Source: Aurantimicrobium sp.
Lineage (GTDB): Bacteria; Actinomycetota; Actinomycetes; Actinomycetales; Microbacteriaceae
Direction of reading: 5' to 3'
DNA: 34,967 nucleotides
Assembly (NCBI GenBank): GCA_024644865.1
Contig: JAHEGZ010000065.1
Span: forward strand, 1-34,967
Part shown: piece by piece, positions 1 to 7,742 of the stretch
Layout of the letters: each line of letters begins with the position of its first letter
Numbering within the stretch: the stretch's first letter is position 1
The notes under the pieces: model-generated
Seen by the model: only the letters and a program-made list of their open reading frames with translations
Told to the model about the DNA's origin: nothing
Database searches by the model: none
Made by a program: the position numbers and the translations under genes

Positions 1-167
1 AGCCCAACGCCAATCTGTGTCGCCGCAACGCCGGCACGCCCGGGCAGGGACACCGTGTCGAGAAGGTCGGCAATGAGTGCGCGCACGCCGTCGTCGATGT
101 CGCCAATCACATCGGTGGGCGACGTCAAGACGGGGTCACCAAATATTCGAATAGAGCGCTCTGCCAT
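1..167 (-). CDS. def: peptide deformylase, partial (3' end outside window)
   Basis: This is the first 55 codons of a gene running off the left edge. The protein would remove the formyl group from the N-terminal methionine of new polypeptides at the ribosome exit. The visible part begins MAERSIRIFGDPVL and reaches GRAGVAATQIGVGL. The GDPVL start and the first metal-enzyme motif (usually GxGLAAxQ, here AGVAATQ) are typical of peptide deformylase. The catalytic EGCLS and HExxH motifs lie outside the window, so activity cannot be judged. The ATG at 167 follows the stop of the ParA/MinD-like gene by 20 bases on the same strand, so the two are probably co-transcribed. The family call rests on the N-terminus only. 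Confidence 0.8.
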   Translation of the reverse strand, partial: MAERSIRIFGDPVLTSPTDVIGDIDDGVRALIADLLDTVSLPGRAGVAATQIGVG

Positions 168-187
168 GAATGTACGTGCCGGCCGAA

Positions 188-1456
188 CTACTGGTGTTCG
201 GCGATGCCCTCGACGACAAGAGCCGCGAGAGTGCGAGCAGACTCCTGAGTCAGCGGACGCAGCTTGTCGAAGTCAATGTACGAGCCAGCGGCCAGGGTGG
301 GGTCATAGGGAATTCGAACAATTTCCCGAACACGTGAACGGAAGTGAGATTCAATCTCGTCAACGTTTACCAGGTTTGTGCCCTGCGTAGCTGTGTTCAG
401 TGCCACTATGGCGCCTCGAACGAGGTGCTTGTAGCCATTGGATTCGAGCCAGGTTAGAGTCTCAGCGGCCAGACGGGCCTCGTCGAACGATCCACCCGAG
501 ACAATGACCAGACCATCGGCCCGGTCTAGTGTCGCCTTCATCACCGAGTGCACGATTCCGGTACCGCAGTCGGTCAAAACGACGGAGTAGTACTTGTCGA
601 CAAGGTTCGCGACAACGTTGTAGTCGGACTCGTCGAATGCTTCCGAGAGAAACGGATCGGTATCTGAAGCCAACACATCGAGACGGCTCTTGTCGCGCGA
701 TACATATTCCGAGAAATCTGAGAATGAGCGAATCGACGCCGCCTTGTTCACGACATCACGCACAGTCTTCTCGGTTGTGCGAATGAAACGCTCGGCAAGA
801 GTTCCGCGGTCGGGGTTGGCGTCAATCGCAATGACACGATCTTCGCGAACGCGTGCCAAAGCCATACCGAGCAATGTGGTGGTGGTGGTCTTACCTACGC
901 CACCTTTACGCGTCAGAACGGGGATGAACTTTGCCTCACCTGGGAGTCGGGCACCTATTGCGGCGTCAACCGCCTTTCGGTGACGAACCGAGGCGGGGTC
1001 ACCGGTATTGACAAGAGTGAACGTCAGGTAATACAAGAAGCGGTTGAAACCAGATTCCGGCGCTGGACGCCTTTTCGGCGGCTCAAGAATTCGGTCCGGC
1101 GTAAGCATCGAAACGGGCTCGGGAGTCGACGACGCCTCGCCACGAGCACGACCTCGTCGGGTAGGCATCGACTCGATAACTGTCTCGGGAACATCTTCGC
1201 TCACGAGAACAGCTGTCTCGCCGGTGGACGTGGGAATCACGATTTCCGAAGTCGAAATTTTTTCTTCAGCGATTTCGCCGGTTGGCTCAACGAAGAGCGA
1301 GTCTTTAATTTCTTCGAGGATAAGCACCTCAGGGGCGACGACAACATCCTCTGGCGCGTTTTCTAAAGCACTTTCCAGCACTGAATCTGTCGCTTGTGGC
1401 TGCGAGGTTGAAGAACCCTTTGTGCGGGGCGACGTCTTCTTCTTGGGCTCTGCCAC
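188..1456 (-). CDS. MinD/ParA-like ATPase with long disordered N-terminus
   Basis: This 422-residue protein has a low-complexity N-terminal half and a C-terminal SIMIBI-class ATPase domain. Residues 1-130 are rich in Ser, Thr, Glu, Pro and Val, with an RRGRARGE patch near 100-106. The ATPase part carries the deviant Walker A motif KGGVGKT (184-190), followed by a run of Thr and then IDANPDRGTL (about 211-220). That latter sequence resembles MinD-like ATPases associated with actinobacterial type VII secretion (EspI-like) more than plasmid ParA. No secretion genes are visible nearby, so the role is open: positioning, secretion or polar localisation. The start is a GTG with AAGGA about 8 bases upstream. 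It lies downstream of pyruvate carboxylase (54-base gap) and upstream of def on the same strand. Confidence 0.8.
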   Translation of the reverse strand: MAEPKKKTSPRTKGSSTSQPQATDSVLESALENAPEDVVVAPEVLILEEIKDSLFVEPTGEIAEEKISTSEIVIPTSTGETAVLVSEDVPETVIESMPTRRGRARGEASSTPEPVSMLTPDRILEPPKRRPAPESGFNRFLYYLTFTLVNTGDPASVRHRKAVDAAIGARLPGEAKFIPVLTRKGGVGKTTTTTLLGMALARVREDRVIAIDANPDRGTLAERFIRTTEKTVRDVVNKAASIRSFSDFSEYVSRDKSRLDVLASDTDPFLSEAFDESDYNVVANLVDKYYSVVLTDCGTGIVHSVMKATLDRADGLVIVSGGSFDEARLAAETLTWLESNGYKHLVRGAIVALNTATQGTNLVNVDEIESHFRSRVREIVRIPYDPTLAAGSYIDFDKLRPLTQESARTLAALVVEGIAEHQ

Positions 1457-1510
1457 GGTGCGATTCCTTAGGTTTACTAGGAGGTAAGTCGGTTACAGCC
1501 TACCGCGTAA

Positions 1511-4500
1511 TCACGCCTCAGCAATGGGCGTGACGACCACCAAGAGGTCCCCAGCTTCGACCTGCTGGGTAGACCCGATAGCCACACGTTCAACGCGTCC
1601 TGTAATCGAAGAAGTAATCGCCGCCTCCATCTTCATAGCCTCGATGGATGCCACCGGCTCACCCGCGGCTACGGTTGCACCGACCTCAACCTTGAGCGAA
1701 ACGACGCCCGAGAAGGGCGCAGGTACATGGCCGGGCTGAGTGACATCAGCCCTTTCGGCCGAACGAGTTTCAACCTTGATGGAACGATCGCGCACGAAGA
1801 CGGGGCGAAGCTGGCCGTTGAGGGTAGTCATCACCGTTCGAATGCCCTTGTCGTCGGCAGCGCCAATCGCCTCAAGCTCAACGTACAGACGGATGCCCGG
1901 AGCAATCTCAACGACGTGCTCGACATCCTGTTCGAGACCGTAGAGGTACTCGAGAGACTTGAGCACGGAGAGGTCGCCGTACTGTTCGCGCGTCTGCTCA
2001 TAGGCGTTGGTCGGAGTCGGGAACAGCAGTCGATTGAGCGTGGCTCTCCGCTGTTCTGAACTACCGTCGAGGGCGTTCTGATCTGCCTCGGAAAGCTCGC
2101 CTACTTCGATGTTTACTGTTCGCCCCTCGAGCACCTTGGAGCGGAACGGCTCTGGCCATCCACCGGGAAGGTCTCCCAGTTCACCGGCCATGAAACCAAC
2201 TACCGAATCAGGGATGTCGTATTTCTGCGGGTTAGCCTCGAAGTCTGCCGGGTCAGCCTTGACCGCAGCCAGGTGCAGCGCCAGATCGCCAACAACCTTT
2301 GATGATGGGGTCACTTTGGGTACGCGACCGAGAATGCGGTCGGCGGCTGCGTACATGTCTTCGATGAGCTCGAAATCGTTAGCCAGACCAAGCGCGATGG
2401 CCTGCTGACGAAGGTTCGACAACTGACCGCCGGGGATCTCGTGGTGATAGACACGGCCAGTCGGCGACGGGAGTCCGGACTCGAAGGGACGGTAGACGCG
2501 GCGCACAGCCTCCCAATAGGGTTCGAGGTCGCATACGGCGTCAAGGCTGAGCTCGGTAGCGCGCTCGGTATTTGCCAGAGCGGCAACGAGGGCCGAGGCC
2601 GAGGGCTGGCTGGTCGTGCCCGAAAGCGGAGCGCTGGCAACGTCGACGGCATCTGCACCAGCGGCCACAGCCGCCAGCAGAGTCGCAAGCTGGCCGCCGG
2701 CGGTATCGTGCGTGTGTACGTGGACCGGAAGGTCGAACCGTGAGCGCAGCGCGGTGACGAGCTTCGATGCAGCTACCGGGCGCAACAATCCGGCCATGTC
2801 TTTAATCGCGAGGATGTGCGCACCAGCGTCAGCAATCTGCTCTGCCAAGCGCAAGTAGTAGTCGAGGGTGTAGAGATCTTCGGTCGGGTTGAGGAGGTTG
2901 CCCGTGTAGCACAGGGCGCCCTCGGCGATGGTCGAACCGGTTTCGAGAACGGCCTCAATGGCCGGACGCATCTGGTTCACGTCGTTCAGTGCATCGAAGA
3001 TGCGGAAGATGTCGACGCCCGTTGCCGCGGCCTCGTTCACGAAGGCTTTAGTCACAGCCGTCGGGTACGGGGTGTAGCCGACAGTGTTGCGGCCGCGGAG
3101 CAGCATCTGGATGGCAACGTTCGGTAGTGCCTCACGAAGCTTGGCAAGACGCTCCCACGGGTCTTCACCCAGAAAGCGCAGTGCGACGTCGTAGGTGGCT
3201 CCACCCCAGGCTTCGACCGACAGTAACTCCGGAGTCATGTGCGAAACGTAAGGCGCTGCGACCAGGAGGTCCTTTGTGCGAACACGAGTCGCTAGGAGCG
3301 ACTGATGTGCATCCCTAAACGTGGTCTCAGTCACAGCAACGGCCGTCTGAGCGCGCAGCGCCTGTGCAAAACCAGTCGGACCGAGCTCGAGAAGGCGCTG
3401 GCGCGAACCCGCGGGTGCAACGCCCGAGACATCGATGCGCGGAAGCTTCGACTTGGGGTCGGCGGCTCCCTGACGCGATCCAAAAGGCTTGTTGACGGTG
3501 ACGTCGGCGAGCCAGTTGAGCACCTTGGTTCCACGGTCTCGCGATTCGCGACCGGTCAACAGATACGGGCGCTCCTCAATAAACGAGGTGCTCACATCGC
3601 CGGCGCGGAAAGCCTCATCGTCGAGCACTGCCTGCAAGAACGGGATGTTCGTCGAAACGCCACGGATGCGGAACTCAGCCAGTGCGCGACGTGCGCGTGC
3701 AACTGCCGTGGTGTAGTCACGACCGCGGCAGGTGAGCTTGGCGAGCATCGAGTCAAAGTGCGGGCTGATCTGGGCACCGGGATTGATCGTTCCGCCGTCG
3801 AGACGAACGCCCGCACCACCGGGTGAGCGGTAGGTCGTGATCTTGCCGGTGTCAGGGCGGAACCCCTGAGCTGGGTCTTCCGTAGTGATGCGGCACTGCA
3901 GGGCTGCGCCGCGAAGCTGAATCTGCGACTGGAGGAGACCGATCTCGGCCAGGCTCTCCCCCGCTGCGATGCGCATCTGCGCCTGAACGAGGTCGACGTC
4001 GGTGACCTCCTCGGTTACGGTGTGCTCAACCTGAATGCGAGGGTTCATCTCGATGAAGACGTGCTTGCCGGCGCGCGGGCCTTCGGTGTCCATGAGGAAC
4101 TCAACGGTGCCGGCGTTCTCATACCCGATAGAACGAGCAAAAGCGATCGCGTCCGCGTGCAGGCTGTCCCGCTGTTCGTCAGTCAGTCCGGGAGCCGGAG
4201 CAATCTCGATGACCTTTTGGTGACGACGCTGAACTGAGCAGTCACGCTCGAACAGGTGCACCGTTTCGCCCGTAGCGTCGGCAAGAACCTGAACCTCGAT
4301 GTGGCGGGGGCGAAGAACGGCCTGCTCGACGAACATGCGCCCGTCGCCGAAGGCGCTGATTGCCTCGCGCATGGCTTCTTCGAGCGCCGCGCGCAGGTCT
4401 TCACGCTTTTCAACGCGACGCATTCCGCGTCCGCCACCGCCGGCCACCGCCTTGGCAAAAATGGGGAAGCCGATTTCATCGGCGGCGAAAATGAGCTCGT

Positions 4501-4924
4501 CGAGGTTGTCGGTTGCCTGGCTAGAAGCAAGCACCGGAACACCAGCGGCAATGGCCTGCTCTTTTGCGGTTACCTTGTTTCCGGCCTGCTCAAGCACGCG
4601 GGCGGGCGGTCCGATGAAAGCAATCCCGCTTTCAGCGGCAGCGTGCGCGAGTTCGGGGTTCTCTGAGAGGAAACCGTAGCCAGGGTAAATAGCGTCGGCG
4701 CCCGAAAGCTTTGCTACGCGAATAATCTCGGAGACGTCAAGGTAGGCGCGAACAGGGTGGCCTTCGACACCGATCTGGTATGCCTCATCCGCCTTCTGAC
4801 GGTGCAGAGAGGTGCGATCCTCGTAGGGGAAGACAGCTACTGTCTTGGCACCGAGCTCATAGGCCGCGCGAAACGCCCTAATCGCAATTTCTCCACGATT
4901 AGCAACCAGAATTTTCTTAAACAA
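1511..4924 (-). CDS. pyc: pyruvate carboxylase
   Basis: This is a full-length 1137-residue biotin-dependent pyruvate carboxylase, the anaplerotic enzyme making oxaloacetate from pyruvate, bicarbonate and ATP in the cytosol. Domains in order are biotin carboxylase (about 1-450, start KKILVANRGEIAIR, ATP-grasp loop GGGGRGMR), carboxyltransferase (about 530-830, ETTFRDAHQSLLATR, with IKDMAGL around the metal and carbamyl-Lys region), an allosteric linker, and a C-terminal biotin carrier domain (EAMKMEA, biotinyl-Lys near 1098). All domains sit in one chain, as in other actinobacteria. The start codon appears to be TTG at 4924, with GAAGGG eight bases upstream. No in-frame ATG fits the conserved N-terminus. 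It is transcribed divergently from the ParA-type gene at 5000. Confidence 0.97.
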   Translation of the reverse strand: MFKKILVANRGEIAIRAFRAAYELGAKTVAVFPYEDRTSLHRQKADEAYQIGVEGHPVRAYLDVSEIIRVAKLSGADAIYPGYGFLSENPELAHAAAESGIAFIGPPARVLEQAGNKVTAKEQAIAAGVPVLASSQATDNLDELIFAADEIGFPIFAKAVAGGGGRGMRRVEKREDLRAALEEAMREAISAFGDGRMFVEQAVLRPRHIEVQVLADATGETVHLFERDCSVQRRHQKVIEIAPAPGLTDEQRDSLHADAIAFARSIGYENAGTVEFLMDTEGPRAGKHVFIEMNPRIQVEHTVTEEVTDVDLVQAQMRIAAGESLAEIGLLQSQIQLRGAALQCRITTEDPAQGFRPDTGKITTYRSPGGAGVRLDGGTINPGAQISPHFDSMLAKLTCRGRDYTTAVARARRALAEFRIRGVSTNIPFLQAVLDDEAFRAGDVSTSFIEERPYLLTGRESRDRGTKVLNWLADVTVNKPFGSRQGAADPKSKLPRIDVSGVAPAGSRQRLLELGPTGFAQALRAQTAVAVTETTFRDAHQSLLATRVRTKDLLVAAPYVSHMTPELLSVEAWGGATYDVALRFLGEDPWERLAKLREALPNVAIQMLLRGRNTVGYTPYPTAVTKAFVNEAAATGVDIFRIFDALNDVNQMRPAIEAVLETGSTIAEGALCYTGNLLNPTEDLYTLDYYLRLAEQIADAGAHILAIKDMAGLLRPVAASKLVTALRSRFDLPVHVHTHDTAGGQLATLLAAVAAGADAVDVASAPLSGTTSQPSASALVAALANTERATELSLDAVCDLEPYWEAVRRVYRPFESGLPSPTGRVYHHEIPGGQLSNLRQQAIALGLANDFELIEDMYAAADRILGRVPKVTPSSKVVGDLALHLAAVKADPADFEANPQKYDIPDSVVGFMAGELGDLPGGWPEPFRSKVLEGRTVNIEVGELSEADQNALDGSSEQRRATLNRLLFPTPTNAYEQTREQYGDLSVLKSLEYLYGLEQDVEHVVEIAPGIRLYVELEAIGAADDKGIRTVMTTLNGQLRPVFVRDRSIKVETRSAERADVTQPGHVPAPFSGVVSLKVEVGATVAAGEPVASIEAMKMEAAITSSITGRVERVAIGSTQQVEAGDLLVVVTPIAEA

Positions 4925-4986
4925 ACAACGCGCCCTTCAGTTATCGCCGCATCGACACCGAGTTATGACTCCTAGCCTAGTGAAGG

Positions 4987-4992
4987 TAACCT
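4987..4992 (+). promoter_or_regulatory. possible -10 box of the ParA-type gene
   Basis: TAACCT lies 7 bases before the GTG at 5000. This fits a leaderless or near-leaderless transcript. No convincing -35 is visible. A GAAGG at 4982-4986 could instead be a distant ribosome binding site, so the assignment is tentative. Confidence 0.35.
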
Positions 4993-4999
4993 CGTACTC

Positions 5000-5797
5000 G
5001 TGCACGTATTGTCTGTGAGCTCGTTTAAGGGTGGCGTCGGAAAGACGACCGTAACCCTCGGGCTCGCATCGGCCGCTTTTTCAAAGGGCTTGCGCACTCT
5101 CGTCATCGACCTCGACCCGCAATCGGACGTCTCGACCGGGCTTGGGGTTCAATCTGGTGCCGCCGGAAACGTAGCCGATGTTTTGGCTCACCCCAAACTC
5201 AAAGTCGTTCGTAACGCCATTGCTGCCAGCGGCTGGAGCGTGCCCAACCACCCGCCCGTCGACGTGATGGTCGGATCGCCGAGTGCCATCAACTTTGACG
5301 GTCCACACCCGACTGCTCGCGAGATCTGGAAGTTGGAAGAGGCGCTAGCCACGATCGAGGCTGACTACGACCTCGTGCTCATCGACTGCCCGCCGAGCTT
5401 CAATGCGCTGACCCGCACCGCGTGGGCGGCCAGCGACCGTGTGCTGGTCGTCACCGAGCCGGGCCTATTCTCTGTCGCTGCGGCCGACCGTGCACTGCGA
5501 GCAATCGAGGAGGTTCGCCGTGGCCTCAGCCCTCGCCTGCAACCACTGGGCATTGTGATGAACCGAGTGCGCTCTCAGTCACTCGAACACCAGTACCGCA
5601 TCAAAGAGCTCAAAGATATGTTCGGTCCGCTCATCCTCGCCGTTCAACTGCCGGAGCGCACGTCGCTCCAACAGGCGCAGGGGGCCGCACGACCGGTGCA
5701 CACATGGCCCGGTGACGCGGCTCACGAAATGGCGCAGCTGTTCGATCAGCTACTCGAGCGCGTTCAACGCGCCGGAAGATTCGACGAGTCGAACTAG
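5000..5797 (+). CDS. ParA-family ATPase (short, stand-alone)
   Basis: This 265-residue ParA/Soj-type ATPase consists almost entirely of the nucleotide-binding fold. The Walker A variant KGGVGKT is at residues 10-16. VIDLDPQSDVSTGLG (about 35-49) is the Walker A' region, and LIDCPPSFN is the Walker B/switch II region. There is no N-terminal helix-turn-helix. Such proteins segregate DNA or position cargo on the nucleoid, but no ParB partner gene is adjacent, so the cargo is unknown. The start is a GTG. It runs divergently from pyc. Its TAG overlaps by 4 bases with the stop of the convergent MerR gene. It is distinct from the ParA-type gene at 24493, which sits in the chromosome-segregation cluster. 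Confidence 0.85.
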   Translation: MHVLSVSSFKGGVGKTTVTLGLASAAFSKGLRTLVIDLDPQSDVSTGLGVQSGAAGNVADVLAHPKLKVVRNAIAASGWSVPNHPPVDVMVGSPSAINFDGPHPTAREIWKLEEALATIEADYDLVLIDCPPSFNALTRTAWAASDRVLVVTEPGLFSVAAADRALRAIEEVRRGLSPRLQPLGIVMNRVRSQSLEHQYRIKELKDMFGPLILAVQLPERTSLQQAQGAARPVHTWPGDAAHEMAQLFDQLLERVQRAGRFDESN

Positions 5798-6333
5798 CCG
5801 GTTTTGCGGATGCGACGAAGCGAAAGCTCGTCGGTCGGGTCGATCTGCTCGGTTTCGAGTTCAACAAGACTTGATTCCACCTCGCGCAGGACCTTGCCAA
5901 TGGCAATTCCAAAAACGCCCTGACCATTGCTGATGAGGTCGATGACCTCGTCATTCGATGTGCAGAGATAGACACTCGCGCCATCACTCATCAGCGTGGT
6001 TTGAGCAAGATCGTAGATTCCGGCTTCACGGAGTTGGTCAACGGCTGCGCGAATCTGCTGCAGTGAGATACCGGTGTCGAGAAGTCGCTTGACAAGCTTC
6101 AAAACCAGGATGTCCTGGAATCCGTATAGACGCTGCGAGCCCGAGCCCGAAGCATCGCGAACGGTCGGAACAACGAGTTCCGTGCGTGCCCAGTAGTCGA
6201 GCTGTCGGTACGTGATGCCCGCAGCACGAGCAGCAACAGCGCCGCGGTAGCCGAGCGAGTCATCGCGAACCGGAAGTCCGTCGGTGAAGAGCAGACCGAG
6301 GTCTGAACTGGCGTCACGGTTTAGTTCACTCAT
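5794..6333 (-). CDS. MerR-family regulator (Rv1830-like)
   Basis: This 179-residue transcription regulator has the MerR winged helix-turn-helix at about 30-75, including ITYRQLDYWARTELV and SQRLYGFQDILVLKLVKRLLD. A C-terminal half (about 105-179) carries no Cys-rich metal site, so it is not a classical metal sensor. Order relative to the upstream FHA and FtsR-like genes matches M. tuberculosis Rv1827-Rv1828-(Rv1829)-Rv1830, which supports the Rv1830 assignment. I chose the ATG at 6333 because AGGAGG lies 8 bases upstream. A TTG at 6354 would swallow that ribosome binding site. An inverted-repeat operator sits just upstream, suggesting autoregulation or control by the neighbouring FtsR-like protein. 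Its stop overlaps the convergent ParA-type gene by 4 bases. Confidence 0.88.
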   Translation of the reverse strand: MSELNRDASSDLGLLFTDGLPVRDDSLGYRGAVAARAAGITYRQLDYWARTELVVPTVRDASGSGSQRLYGFQDILVLKLVKRLLDTGISLQQIRAAVDQLREAGIYDLAQTTLMSDGASVYLCTSNDEVIDLISNGQGVFGIAIGKVLREVESSLVELETEQIDPTDELSLRRIRKTG

Positions 6334-6350
6334 GAGTTCAACCTCCTGTC

Positions 6351-6386
6351 TCAAACTTTAAGCTTCAAGCTTTAGTTGAAGCTTGA
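6351..6386. promoter_or_regulatory. inverted-repeat operator upstream of the MerR gene
   Basis: A perfect 8-6-8 inverted repeat, TCAAGCTT-TAGTTG-AAGCTTGA, occupies 6365-6386. A second, overlapping and imperfect pair (TCAAACTT at 6351-6358 and AAGCTTCA at 6360-6367) lies between it and the gene. The cluster is 18 to 53 bases upstream of the MerR start, where the promoter must be. It is likely a binding site for this MerR protein or the FtsR-like one. Which regulator binds is inference. Confidence 0.6.
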
Positions 6387-6475
6387 CCAATCTATCCGTC
6401 GATAACTCGATGTGCGGGCAAGTGCTTAATCTGCGCCTTCGGCGTGTCGCGAATCGCCGATCGGCGACCGAGACA

Positions 6476-6497
6476 ACTTCAGGCTACGCCCTGAAGT
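6476..6497 (-). terminator. hairpin downstream of the FtsR-like gene
   Basis: ACTTCAGG-CTACGC-CCTGAAGT is a perfect 8-bp stem, 6 bases beyond the stop of the FtsR-like gene. There is no clear U-run after it, so it is a weak terminator or an mRNA-stabilising hairpin. It lies between the FtsR-like gene and the promoter of the next MerR gene. Confidence 0.4.
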
Positions 6498-6502
6498 GTG
6501 CT

Positions 6503-7195
6503 TTAGGACAGCTGCGAAGTAATAACCGATCGCAACATTGCTGCGCGAACGACGTCAACGTGTTCAGCCAACTCACGAGCACGCTCATTGGCGCGAGCCT
6601 TACCGCTGGCCGTCGGCTTGGCAAGCACTGCTACGAGAGATCGCTCGATGAGAGCGAACTCACGCTCGGCGGCGGCCTTGAGCGTGCGCATGTGGCGCGG
6701 CTCGATGCCGGCACGCTGAAGCTGTGCCAGCGACGCGAGGATGGCGACGGAGTCTTCCCCGTAGGTGTCGGCGGCAGGCAAGAATCCGGCAGATACGGCG
6801 TCTTGAAGCAGGTTGACTGTTGCTCCCGCGGCCTGCACGAGTTCTTCACGGGTGCGACGGGCACGCGAAACGACTTCGGAGCCTTCCGCCAAACCAACCG
6901 ACTGTGGAAGCGGGCTAGCTTCGCCACGCTCGATTGCATCGAGGTGTTCGCCAATGACCTTGAGTGGCAAGTACATGTCACGCTGCATCGTCAGAATCAG
7001 GCGAACGCGCTCCACATCTGCAGCGTCGTACTTGCGATACCCGGCGTCGGTGCGCTTGGGTGTGACGAGTCCTTCGTCTTCGAGAAATCGAAGCTTGGAC
7101 TGAGCGAGATCGGGAAACTCTGCGATGAGCTTGGCTTGGACCTGGCCAATGCTGAGCAGACCACGAGTGGCCTGTGACTTGTTGGTTGCCGCCAC
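6503..7195 (-). CDS. ftsR: MerR-family regulator, FtsR/Rv1828-like
   Basis: This 230-residue MerR-type regulator has a DNA-binding domain at about 13-90, including LSIGQVQAKLIAEFPDLAQSK and GYRKYDAADVERVRLILTMQR. An Ala-rich helical C-terminal domain follows (about 110-225). The C-terminal half has no metal-binding cysteines. Family and position match Rv1828, whose Corynebacterium glutamicum counterpart FtsR controls ftsZ. That function is transferred knowledge, not visible here. The GTG start follows the stop codon of the FHA gene without any gap, and GGGAGGAA overlaps the end of that gene, so the two are translationally linked. The gene order FHA, ftsR, merR is conserved in actinobacteria. 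Confidence 0.85.
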   Translation of the reverse strand: MAATNKSQATRGLLSIGQVQAKLIAEFPDLAQSKLRFLEDEGLVTPKRTDAGYRKYDAADVERVRLILTMQRDMYLPLKVIGEHLDAIERGEASPLPQSVGLAEGSEVVSRARRTREELVQAAGATVNLLQDAVSAGFLPAADTYGEDSVAILASLAQLQRAGIEPRHMRTLKAAAEREFALIERSLVAVLAKPTASGKARANERARELAEHVDVVRAAMLRSVITSQLS

Positions 7196-7666
7196 TTAAT
7201 TCCTCCCGGCGAGGTCTGCGCGTGACGCGAAAAAGGTGAGGTGGAACTTTCCTACCAAGATTTCGTTGCCATCTTCAAGGGCGACCGCGTCGTGACGCTC
7301 CCCCTCAACGAAGGTGCCGTTGAGCGAGCCCAGGTCTCGCATGACAAACCCGGAAGGCGTGCGGCGAAACTCACTGTGACGACGAGAAACCGTCACGTCG
7401 TCCAGGAAGATGTCGGAGTTAGGGTGACGCCCGGCCACAGAAACCTCGTGATCGAGCAAGAACCGCGAGCCAAGACCCGGTCCGCGACGAACCAGTAGCA
7501 ATGCACTTCCCGAGGGAAGGGCGTCAATCGCCTCTTGCTCATCTGCCGTAAGTTCAACAGCCTGGGCAGTTACGCGGTCGACAAGGGGTGCCGAAAATGC
7601 AGAGGTTTCGTTGGCCGAGGGGGTCGCTGAACCCTCTGATGAACCCTTTTCCGGTGCGTGACCCAC
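7196..7666 (-). CDS. garA: FHA-domain signalling protein, GarA/OdhI type
   Basis: This 156-residue protein has an unstructured N-terminus and one forkhead-associated domain (about 55-148). All key phosphothreonine-binding residues are present: G79-R80, S94-R95-R96-H97 and N116-G117 in SLNGT. GarA/OdhI proteins inhibit 2-oxoglutarate dehydrogenase and regulate glutamate metabolism when unphosphorylated. Ser/Thr kinases switch them off by phosphorylating an N-terminal ETT motif, which then binds the protein's own FHA domain. Here the matching site reads ETSAF at 20-24, so one acceptor is Ser. The GTG start is well supported by AGGAGGG 7 bases upstream. It is the first gene of the trio with two MerR regulators and is divergent from the DUF1295 gene. 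Confidence 0.87.
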   Translation of the reverse strand: MGHAPEKGSSEGSATPSANETSAFSAPLVDRVTAQAVELTADEQEAIDALPSGSALLLVRRGPGLGSRFLLDHEVSVAGRHPNSDIFLDDVTVSRRHSEFRRTPSGFVMRDLGSLNGTFVEGERHDAVALEDGNEILVGKFHLTFFASRADLAGRN

Positions 7667-7690
7667 GTGAAAACCCTCCTGTCACTTCAC

Positions 7691-7718
7691 CTTATAGGAA
7701 TGAACGCCGGACTAAAAT
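7691..7718. promoter_or_regulatory. divergent promoter region, FHA gene / DUF1295 gene
   Basis: The 76-base gap holds TATAAG on the minus strand (7691-7696) for the FHA operon and TAAAAT on the plus strand (7713-7718) for the DUF1295 gene. Each is a good -10 candidate. The -35 elements are not obvious, and the two promoters would overlap. Confidence 0.4.
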
Positions 7719-7742
7719 ACAAGAACCTAGAGGAGGCTTATT

